Shown piece after piece: positions 10,405 through 23,605 of a stretch of 23,605 nt of DNA. The translations under genes and the position numbers were made by a program. This stretch comes from Chara braunii (lineage: Eukaryota > Streptophyta > Charophyceae > Charales > Characeae): positions 624,382-647,986 of the forward strand of contig BFEA01000314.1 of assembly GCA_003427395.1 (NCBI GenBank). Reading direction: 5' to 3'. Every line of letters begins with the position of its first letter. Position 1 is the stretch's first letter. The notes under the pieces were generated by a model. It saw only the letters and a program-made list of their open reading frames with translations, was not told where the DNA came from and made no database searches.

Positions 10405-10907
10405 NNNNNNNNNNNNNNNNNNNNNNNNNNNNNNNNNNNNNNNNNNNNNNNNNNNNNNNNNNNNNNNNNNNNNNNNNNNNNNNNNNNNNNNNNNNNNNNN
10501 NNNNNNNNNNNNNNNNNNNNNNNNNNNNNNNNNNNNNNNNNNNNNNNNNNNNNNNNNNNNNNNNNNNNNNNNNNNNNNNNNNNNNNNNNNNNNNNNNNNN
10601 NNNNNNNNNNNNNNNNNNNNNNNNNNNNNNNNNNNNNNNNNNNNNNNNNNNNNNNNNNNNNNNNNNNNNNNNNNNNNNNNNNNNNNNNNNNNNNNNNNNN
10701 NNNNNNNNNNNNNNNNNNNNNNNNNNNNNNNNNNNNNNNNNNNNNNNNNNNNNNNNNNNNNNNNNNNNNNNNNNNNNNNNNNNNNNNNNNNNNNNNNNNN
10801 NNNNNNNNNNNNNNNNNNNNNNNNNNNNNNNNNNNNNNNNNNNNNNNNNNNNNNNNNNNNNNNNNNNNNNNNNNNNNNNNNNNNNNNNNNNNNNNNNNNN
10901 NNNNNNN

Positions 10908-10969
<62 letters not shown>

Positions 10970-11095
10970 GCCGAAGGTGGGAGATGGCGGGAGAAAAGTC
11001 GAAGGCGTGACGGTGGGAGAACGCCGAAGGCGGAATGGTGGGAGAAATGCCGAAGGTGGGAAAAAGCCGAAGGCGGAATGATGGGAGAAATGCCG

Positions 11096-11155
<60 letters not shown>

Positions 11156-11260
11156 AAGTAAGTCTCCAACATCGCGGCTGGCCTCCTGGTACTTCCATCG
11201 ACAGGATGCGCAAAATCGAATGAATCTACCTCTACAACATGGAAATATACACTGCCACAT
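10161..11260. repeat. (GT)n/(GA)n arrays and 27-bp-like minisatellite, flanked by 35-bp direct repeats
   Basis: The block interrupts the LINE. It starts and ends with a 35-bp sequence (10161-10195 and 11226-11260) matching at 33 positions. Inside are a GT run (about 10196-10226), GA arrays, and degenerate repeats built on GCCGAAGGYGGGA(T)GGTGGGAGAAA on both sides of the gap (10249-10347 and 10970-11098). Reading frames across it (SLSLSL or RERERE peptides) are artefacts of the dinucleotide repeat. Confidence 0.88.
10405..10907. other. Assembly gap (503 N)
   Basis: A run of 503 undetermined bases lies inside a GA dinucleotide array. The true length is unknown. Confidence 1.
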
Positions 11261-11339
11261 TTGCGTGCACTCCGGATTCGAAACTTCAAAAAACAAACCA
11301 ACTTCAGCTTCCCACCCGGGCCCAGAACACCCCTCGACA

Positions 11340-11465
11340 ACTTTTTTTTTTTCGGCGACCCCTTATTTTCGGGGTGTGCCCCACCCCGTGAGCGAGCGTC
11401 ATGCGAGGTGCGCGGTACGGCGCACGTGCGGGGTGCAGCGCACCTCGATGCGCCGCAAGTATGCT
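11340..11465 (-). other. GC-rich hairpin-bearing segment next to an 11-base A-run (minus strand)
   Basis: On the plus strand a T-run (about 11341-11351) is followed by CpG-rich DNA holding the inverted repeat CGAGGTGCGC (11404-11413) / GCGCACCTCG (11438-11447). The segment sits where the LINE reading frame is lost (after RRGITRI, near 11466). On the minus strand it could be a short poly(A)-tailed retroposed sequence, but I found no target-site duplication, so this is only a description. Confidence 0.4.
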
Positions 11466-12760
11466 TTTATCCTTGTTATTCCTCGTCTGAACCAGCCCTG
11501 CCATGGGAAGTCCATGCAATGGAGGGTTTGTCCCTTCGAGTCCACTACCCATCTTCTTCCAAAAAGGGGTTGTCGTGCCACCTTTTCCCATCTCTCTGGC
11601 GGAGTTCTATCCGGTAGGGGAAGACTTCTCCATATTTTCTGAAGGTCAGGCCAGAAGGGGTCATTGCGCAGGTCGGCCCTTACTCTTGTCTGGGTGAGTC
11701 GCGGAGGGGATCACGTTGCTGCGCACCTCTTCTTGGGATGGGCCATCCCCTATTTTCCAGCCACATCAGCGGGTCACTTCCCTCCAATGTTTGCGGTGCT
11801 AAGCGGGTGATCTGTTCCAACGCTAACCCCCTCCAAAGGGATTCAAGATTGAAAAGTAGATGTTTGAGCCATTGTATTGCTAGTGCTGTAGTCTGTATTG
11901 AAAAATCGACAATGCCCAGTCCACCTTTCGGCTTACGTTAGATTATGGATTGCCAAGCCACTCTGCTGATCACGTTGTGATTCCATGGTTTCCTCACCAC
12001 AGGAAGGTGGCTATCCAACGCTACAAGGGGCGAAGGGCGTTCTTGTCTAATGCCCAGATAGCTGATTTGTACCACAGGGAGGCCAGTACCACGTTATTAA
12101 TTATTAGGAAGCGTCCAATCGAGGAGGTATGCTTGTCCTTCCAGAGTATCATATTTTCCAAGGGTGGACTAGAGATCCATTCATTGTTTGTAGACAGTCT
12201 ACCTTATGTTGACATCAACACTGCCAGCATTCTAATGGGGGCTTCCTTTGGAAGCCATTTGAGCGTGGGTTCTTCCGGGGGTCTCACTCCTTGGTGGTGT
12301 ATCCACCATTCTTGGGTTTTGTTTCCCCAGTTGACCTTCATATCAAACAGTCTACAGAAGCGATCCATCATGTGTTGGACCTCTGCCATTGATTTATGGG
12401 ATGCCTCGATCATTAGAGTCAGGTCGTCTACAAACAATGAGCAGACCGGAATTGCCTCCTGTGGTATTGAAGACACTTGGATTTTCTTGATAATCTTATG
12501 TCTTCTCAGATTGGCTGCCAGTGCCTCCATGACTATGACGAACAAGTAAGGGGCTATAGGGAAACCTTGCCTGACTGACCTTTGGAGATTAATGGGTGGG
12601 GCTATATTCCCATTCACCATGACTCGAGTAGTTGCATTCGTGTGAAGGATCTTTACCCAACGTCTGAACCACGACCCAAAATTAAGCTTCTCCAGGCATT
12701 GAGCGAGAAGGAGCTCCATTCCGGATTCCTCTGTTGTGCACACTTTAGCCATATATCATG
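11466..12760 (-). pseudogene. LINE (non-LTR retrotransposon): reverse transcriptase and post-RT region, 5'-truncated
   Basis: Read from 12760 leftwards. RT copies the element's RNA into DNA at the target site. The frame 12752-12204 begins in the middle of the RT domain (CLEKLNFGSWFRRWVKIL) and lacks the upstream endonuclease and the DxxKAFD-type motif. VRQGFPIAPYLFVIVMEALA is the block before the active site, and LFVDDLTLM holds the catalytic Asp pair (about 12423-12434). After a stop at 12204 other frames carry IINNVVLASLWYKSAIW, GGLGIVDFSIQTTALAIQWL and PLFGRRWVVDSKGQTLH, the normal order behind a LINE RT. Multiple stops and frame changes make it non-functional. It lies antisense between the two halves of chromovirus 2. 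Confidence 0.9.
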
Positions 12761-12784
12761 TCTCAAGGGTCGGGACTTGATTCG

Positions 12785-12980
12785 GGAACCACAGGCAGGG
12801 ATGTCACACGGGGACCCCCGGGCCCAAAGCCGGGGTGGGGGTTTGACCCCCGGACCCCCTCGGGGGGGGTCCCCGACCACCGCCGCCAACAGTAGACCCC
12901 CGCCACCGCCCGACCCCGACGATCCCTCCGACCATCCCCGCGACCCCCGGCCCCACCCTGCAACCCCGGCACCAACACTG
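12785..12980. other. GC-rich segment with GGACCCCC/GGGGGTCC palindromes
   Basis: This stretch separates the truncated LINE 5' end from the chromovirus 2 RT. It starts near GGGATGTCACACGGGGACC, which looks like a purine run followed by a TGT... LTR-type start, and holds an inverted repeat (GGACCCCC at 12852-12859, GGGGGTCC at 12865-12872). The similarity to an LTR edge is only suggestive. No gene is recognised. Confidence 0.35.
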
Positions 12981-12991
12981 CGACACCACGC

Positions 12992-15878
12992 GCAACTCGA
13001 TGACTTGTTGGAGAAGGGTAGGATCCGCCCTAGTAGCTCACCATATGGTGCGCTAGTTCTCTTTGTACGGAAGAAGAATAAGGATCTACGCTTGTGCATC
13101 GACTACAGCAAGCTCAACGCGCAAACCGTCAAGAATGTGGGGCCTCTTCCTCATATCGACGATCTTCTTGAGCGTTTGGGCGGCGCAAAATACTTTTCAA
13201 AGTTGGATTTGAAGTCGGCTATCATCAGCTTTCGATACGCCCGCAAGATCGCTACAAATCCGTGTTCAAAACGTTGTACGGGCATTTTGAGTGGGTTGTC
13301 ATGCCTTTTGGCCTCACCAATGCCCCGACGACTTTTCAAGCGGCGATGACCGACGAGTTCTGCACGATGTTGGACCGGTTTGTGCTGGTCTACTTGGACG
13401 ACATTCTCGTCTATAGCCAGACCTTGGAGGACCATCTCGCGCATCGTCGACGCGTGTTGGAGACGCTCTGTCGCGCCAAGTACAAAGCCAACCGCGACAA
13501 GTGCGAATTCATATGGCAAGAGTTGGAGTACTTGGGCCATTTTGTCACACCGGAGGGCATTAGTCCGTTATCGGACAAAAATTCAAGTCGCCCAAGAGTG
13601 GCCGGAGCCGTGGAACATTACGGATGTCCATTCGTTTCTTGGCCTTGCCGGCTTCTACCAACACTTCATAAAAAGTTATTCGAAGATCGGTCGTTCGACT
13701 TCAATGCGAGAATCGACCGTTCGACTTCGGTGACGATGTGCGGGGTTCCTTTTTGGCCCTCAAAGCCGCCTTGCTATCCGCGGAGGTCTTGCACATCTAC
13801 GACCCGCTTTTGCTGACGCGCGTCACTACCGATGTGTGCGGCTATGGCATTGGTGTTGTCCTCGAGCAACACGATGGCGTAGATTGGCACCCGGTCGAGT
13901 ACTTTAGCAAGAAAGTGCCCGCCGTGCACTCGATTGACGCACACAGAAGGAGTTACTAGCCTTCATACACGCGCTTAAGCGGTGGCAACACTTTCTCCTC
14001 AGTCGAAGTCTATTCAGATGGGTAACGGATAACAATCGATTGGTCTTCTACAAGACCCAAGACATGATCAATAGCACCATCGCCCGTTGGATGACTTTCA
14101 TCGACCAATTTGACTTCTTCCCCGATCACATTCCAGGAAAGTCAAACCGTTTTGCGGATGCTCTTTCATGGCGTCCATACCATTGATCCGCAGTCTACTC
14201 GACGTTCGAGATTGATGACGACCTGAAGGACAGCTTCATCCGCGGCTACCAAGCTGACCCCAAGTTTCGCGAAAAGTACGCGAATTGTTCCTCTCCAAAT
14301 CCAACACTATCGCACTATTGGATCCAAGAGGGATATTTGCTCATACATTTGCGGGGGAAGGATCTTCTTTGCGTGCCAAGTGATTCACACTTGCGCACGC
14401 AGCTTCTTGGCGAGTTCCACGACGCTCCTGCCACCAGACATTTTGGAGTCCATCGTACGATTGGCCGACTTCGCGAGCCCTTTTGGTGGCCCGGCCTTCT
14501 TGGTGACGTCACACGCTACTGCGAGTCATGTGAGGTTTGCCGACGTTGCAAATCCCGCAATCATCGTCCGTACGACGAGTTGCAACCATTACCGGTCCCC
14601 TTGCGACGAAGGGAAGCAATTGCCATGGACATCACCGGGTTGTTCCCCAAGCACAAGACCGCTGTGGATGGGATTCTCACGGTCGTCGATCGACTCACCA
14701 AGTGTGCCATGTTTTTGCCTTGCTGCTATCACGCCAACACACCAGAGTTGGCCGAGGTTCTTTACGCCGGTTGGATTCGAACCAAGGGTGGTCGATCGAC
14801 TCACCAAGTTTGCCATGTTTTTGCCTTGCCGCTATCACGCCAAGGCACCGGAGTTGGCTGAGGTTCTTTACGCCGGTTGGATTCGAACCAAGGGTTACCC
14901 CAAGGAGATCGTTTGCAACTGCGACACTCGGTTCATATCCGATTTTTGGTTGGCTCTCATAAAACGATGGGGCTCATTTCTCAAGCCGAGTTCGCCTCTC
15001 CACCCCCAAACCGATGGCCAAACAGAAAGGGCGCATCAGATAGCACAGGTTCTTCTTCGCACTCTCATCCGTCCCGACCAAAAGGATTGGGTTGAGCGAA
15101 TGCGGGATGTCGAGTTGGCATACAACTCGTCCATTCATCTGTCTATCGGGATGTCACCCTTTGAGTTCGAGCATGGCTCGCCGGTCACTTCTCCGTTCGA
15201 CACGATTATCCCACGGGCGGCCGAGAGAGACGACCACCTTCTCTTCATTCATCGGATGCAAGAGCTACTTGTCAAGGCACGCGACCAGATGTTGAAGACG
15301 CAACAATGTATGAGCTAACAAGCCAATCGCCAACGTCGTCCTTGTCCATTCCGCGCCGGCGACCTCGTATGGTTCTCCACCGCGGAGTTCAGCCTTGAAC
15401 AAGATATCTCTCGCAAGCTCCTTCCGAAATGGATGGGGCCCTGGCCCGTTGTGGCACCCGCTGGGGATGCACCCGAAGGACCTTCATTTGTCATTCAGGT
15501 GCCCGCCCACTGGCCCATCTAGCCGGTCTTTCATTGTTCTAAGTTAGCTTTGTTCACTTCAACGTAACACGGCGACTTTCCCGGGCGACGATCGCAAGAC
15601 CCACCCTCTATGGACGGTTTTCAAGAGGTTGGCGACATCATCTCCCAGCGACTCTACGACAAAAGGCCGACAGAGTACTTGGTACATTTTTCCTATTGCA
15701 GCCATAAGGCTGACTGTTGGTTGACCCGTGCGGAACTTCAGGCAACAGCCCCCGACGTTCTCACACGTTACGAACGCAAGCTATAAGGCAAGCCGGTACC
15801 TTCAGCTCCACGTCGTACTCACGTCCAGGTTCCACCATCGGATCGTCAGCTTCGCCCTCGATCCGGCTTGACTTCCTA
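12992..15878 (+). pseudogene. Chromovirus 2: RT, RNase H, integrase and chromodomain-like tail (decayed pol)
   Basis: The domains follow Ty3/gypsy order. RT starts QLDDLLEKGRIRPSSSPYGA (12992). A one-base deletion near 13217 shifts the frame, and WVVMPFGLTNAPTTFQAAM follows, then the catalytic YLDD (13391-13402). Another shift comes at about 13575, and the RT/RNase H linker after [16 protein letters not shown] is shortened. RNase H reads TDVCGYGIGVVLEQHDG, with a frameshift near 13945 and a TGA at 14184-14186. Integrase has the zinc site (FHDAP, RHFGVH, CESCEVC; 14400-14560) and core Asp in AMDITG (14628-14630). A 106-bp duplication at 14683-14894 shifts the frame again. In VCNCDTRF the second catalytic Asp appears as Asn, and the Glu in TDGQTE is at 15025-15027. 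A TAA at about 15316 and more stops follow before a chromodomain-like segment (about 15610-15785: EYLVHF, then WLTRAEL). Many disabling changes: a pseudogene. Confidence 0.93.
14683..14894. repeat. 106-bp tandem duplication in the integrase core
   Basis: Copies at 14683-14788 and 14789-14894 both contain GTCGATCGACTCACCAAG and end TTCGAACCAAGGG. They differ at only a few positions. Because 106 is not a multiple of three, the duplication itself breaks the integrase frame, which explains why the downstream half of the core lies in another frame. Confidence 0.93.
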
Positions 15879-15890
15879 AGGAGGAGGGGG
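15879..15890 (+). promoter_or_regulatory. Polypurine tract of chromovirus 2
   Basis: A purine run (AGGAGGAGGGGG) directly precedes TGTTACATGC at 15891, just after the last stop of the pol remnant. This is the expected place of the plus-strand primer for a 3' LTR. Confidence 0.8.
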
Positions 15891-16424
15891 TGTTACATGC
15901 TGCGCCTGCACACGGGCCCCATTTCAAGGGCCCAACGGTTGCTGAGGGGGCCCCAGGCCGCGTGCCTTTCAGACACGCGCTCTGGAGGCCCACGGCGGCC
16001 CTTAGGCCGCAGGTACTGATACAAGACAGCATTCATTTATTTATTTATTTGTTTATTCGCTGTCCTATTTTTGTCTGTTCAGACGTCTTTTCGGACTTGC
16101 AGTCCCCAAGGCCACGCCTTGGGCTGGGTACACCAGGAGGCAGGGCCGTTGGAAGCCAGATGCATTTTGGCACCCTGCTGCATCAGCAGGACGTTCTGGA
16201 CGCCCGGCAGGGGCCCAGACCGTGTGGGCCGTTTTCAGGCCAACACAAAGGCACACCCAGCCGGCCCAGCGCTACATATAGCTGGGCCACGGCTGAGCGG
16301 ACACACAGTTCGGGTAGCTCACTTCTTGGGCAACACGCTGCTGGAGCAGCGCTGGGACTACAGTGCTACACTGAGGTAGAGGTACGGGCGTAGGTAGGTA
16401 GAGGAGGCGGTGGCCATACGTGCA
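15891..16424 (+). mobile_element. LTR of chromovirus 2
   Basis: The block starts TGTTACATGC behind the polypurine tract. The end at ...TGCA (16424) is chosen because a tRNA-complementary sequence follows 15 bases later, so the right border is approximate. It holds GGGCCC-rich DNA, a TTTA microsatellite (16033-16056) and a TATA box inside an inverted repeat (16263-16288). The first part (CACACGGGCCCC...GGGCCC) and the TATA palindrome are shared with the LTR-like DNA at 22932-23605. No second copy of this LTR upstream of the protease fragment is visible, so the 5' LTR is missing. Confidence 0.72.
16258..16295 (+). promoter_or_regulatory. LTR TATA box within an inverted repeat
   Basis: The arms GGCCCAGC (16263-16270) and GCTGGGCC (16281-16288) are perfectly complementary around a 10-base loop ending in CATATA. 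Outer arms CAGCC/GGCTG extend the pairing across a two-base bulge. The AT-rich loop is the only TATA-like sequence in this GC-rich LTR, so it is the likely core promoter. Confidence 0.6.
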
Positions 16425-16438
16425 GCGGCGGACCTACC

Positions 16439-16456
16439 TGGCGCCATAGCCGGGGC
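16439..16456 (+). promoter_or_regulatory. Primer-binding-site-like sequence (tRNA-Asp type)
   Basis: TGGCGCCATAGCCGGGG matches at 15 of 17 positions the complement of the 3' end of plant tRNA-Asp, a primer used by several plant Ty3/gypsy families. Such a site normally follows a 5' LTR. Here it follows an LTR that also has a polypurine tract in front, so this LTR seems to have bordered elements on both sides. Confidence 0.55.
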
Positions 16457-16478
16457 TCCACGCCGGCGACCTGCACAT

Positions 16479-16648
16479 GACGACGACGACGACGGTCAGT
16501 CCCCAGGCGACAGTTACCTGCAGGTGAGACCGAGAGGAGGACGACATCTTCTTCTTCGTCGTCGTCGTCTCCATCTCTCCTCCCTCCTACCTTCTTCTTC
16601 TTCTTCTTCTTCTTCTTCTTCTTCAGAGAGAGAGAGAGAGAGAGAGGT
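16479..16648. repeat. Trinucleotide and (AG)n microsatellites
   Basis: Three simple arrays lie close together: (GAC)n at 16479-16494, (CTT)n then (CGT)n at 16547-16572, and (CTT)n at 16591-16624 running directly into (AG)n at 16625-16648. Confidence 0.9.
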
Positions 16649-22561
<5,913 letters not shown>

Positions 22562-22597
22562 TCAGCATCACACATAAGCACAACTCCCACACACGAA

Positions 22598-22730
22598 GAC
22601 AGCCAGACAGCCAGACAAGCAGACAAGCAGACAGCCAGACAGCCAGACAGGCAGACAGGCAGGCAGGCAGACAGGCATGAAGGCAGACAGGCAAGCAGGT
22701 AGGCAGGCAAGCAGGCAGGCAGGCAGAGAG
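22598..22730. repeat. (CAGACAGC/CAGGCAGG)n minisatellite
   Basis: A tandem array of eight-base variants (AGACAGCC, AGACAAGC, AGGCAGGC) lies in the intron upstream of PDS exon A. Confidence 0.9.
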
Positions 22731-22922
22731 GTTTCAGAGGTGTTAATCTCTCCCTAGTATATGCCTATCATTTGTTCCAGCAGGTTCACAACTTCACGTC
22801 TTACTCTGAAAGGTTTCTTCCACCATAACAGGGACACTGAACCCCTTTTCCAGCTTGTTGTCTTAAATTTAGTCATGGGACATTGGACCTGTTCTCCAGC
22901 TTACCTACTAATCTACTAATGC

Positions 22923-23605
22923 GGCATTCTCTGTTCCACACGGGCCCCTCCCAGGGCCCGGTCCGTAGGAGTAGGGGTTAGCAGGGTTAGTAGGTCCGAT
23001 TAGGCCAGATTAGCACTAGGCCCTGGCGCATCGTTTCGTTAGCGTCAGGCCCCCGGTTAAAGGCCCAGTTAGGCCAGCAGCAGGGGGCACAGGCCCTGGG
23101 CACCATTTCAGGCCCCGGGCGCCATTTCCAAAGGGCACAGGCCCTGGGCGCCAGTTTAGGCGCCAAGCTCTTTTTCATTTGGGCGCCAAGTTTGGGCACC
23201 AAAGTTCCCACTCAGGTCACTACCTGAGGCCGGACCAGCGTTATTTATAGCTGGTCGGCCTCAGCTTCGGGAGGCATTCTTCAGGCATTCTTGGAGTGTG
23301 GCATTCACTGTACCACACGGTGTCGCACTTTTTCCAGTCAGACCACTCCTGGCAACCGGAAAGACAACAGGCTGTCACGCAGGATTTTGATGAAATTTCT
23401 GGGTTAGGCCGACGGCCGGTCCAGACGGATCGGCCCTGATGGACCGGGCCAGACGGACCGGGGGGGGTCCGTCCGGCAAAACCAGACGAGCCAAAAAACG
23501 TCTCAGGAATTTTTTTACTTTTTTTTTGAAGATGGGGCTGGATGTGCTCGCTGAGAGGAGCCCGAATCCGCAGAGAAACTTGTGAAAGGCAAGTGTGTTG
23601 GGGGG
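22923..23605 (+). mobile_element. LTR-like region related to the LTR of chromovirus 2, open at the window edge
   Basis: From TGTTCCACACGGGCCCC (22932) the sequence parallels the start of the LTR at 15891 (CACACGGGCCCC, then GGGCCC). It contains many GGCGCC words and a TATA box in an inverted repeat at 23224-23264, as in that LTR. A 21-bp sequence near the left end (22923-22943) recurs with two changes at 23300-23320. No polypurine tract, primer site or coding region was found, so it could be a solo LTR or the end of an element continuing to the right. Confidence 0.5.
23224..23264 (+). promoter_or_regulatory. TATA box within an inverted repeat
   Basis: The arms GACCAGC (23233-23239) and GCTGGTC (23250-23256) enclose a 10-base loop ending in TTTATA. 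Outer arms CTGAGGCC (23224-23231) and GGCCTCAG (23257-23264) add eight more pairs across a one-base bulge. The layout equals that at 16258-16295, although the arm sequences differ. Confidence 0.55.

Noticed and set aside
9775-11340. Very long open frames (240-520 codons) across 10150-11340 on both strands
   Set aside because: They run through 503 N and dinucleotide arrays, giving only SLSL/RERE/HTHT peptides. Just the ends of the minus-strand frame contain LINE sequence.

Overview
This is nuclear DNA from a photosynthetic eukaryote, not a prokaryotic operon region. The one host gene I can recognise is a split plant-type phytoene desaturase (PDS) on the minus strand. Three exons (22340-22555, 19755-19934, 18012-18107) read through in phase 0 as 164 continuous codons of the middle of the enzyme. 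The 5' exons lie beyond the right edge. No further 3' exon was found to the left, so either the third intron runs off the left edge (more than 18 kb, full of transposons) or the gene is interrupted or misassembled. Plant-type Ty3/gypsy chromoviruses, hAT relics and a plant-like tRNA-Asp primer-binding site suit a streptophyte alga or land plant with a repeat-rich genome. The species cannot be fixed from the sequence.

Layout, left to right. 1-1767: low-complexity DNA with no recognised gene. 1768-2303: a 262-bp sequence in tandem duplicate. 2396-4500: 3' end of chromovirus 1 (integrase C-terminus, chromodomain, 53-bp tandem repeats, polypurine tract, LTR start). 4554-6875: a decayed hAT-type transposase (minus). 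6885-7505: microsatellites. 7766-8400: the protease part of chromovirus 2. About 8985-12760: an antisense, 5'-truncated LINE, itself split by a (GA)n/minisatellite block with a 503-base assembly gap. 12992-15890: the reverse transcriptase, RNase H, integrase and chromodomain-like part of chromovirus 2, then a polypurine tract and an LTR (15891 to about 16424) followed by a primer-binding-site-like sequence. 16457-18011: microsatellites and DNA with no recognised gene.

18012-22555 is the PDS segment. Its introns hold three U6 snRNA-derived pseudogenes in a composite tandem repeat, two tRNA-derived SINEs (one with an exact 13-bp target-site duplication), a partial tandem duplication of a PDS exon, a hairpin/MITE-like sequence and long GA arrays. 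An exact Nextera mate-pair junction adaptor at 21092-21129 shows that the assembly of the first intron is chimeric there. 22923-23605 is LTR-like and shares with the LTR at 15891 a TATA box placed inside an inverted repeat.

All the transposon coding regions are broken by stops, frameshifts or deletions. PDS is the only reading frame that looks functional: it would act in the plastid in carotenoid synthesis. I see no novel multi-gene system. The most unusual items are the U6/SINE/exon-duplication structures in the PDS introns, the TATA palindrome shared by two LTRs, and the library-adaptor artefact.
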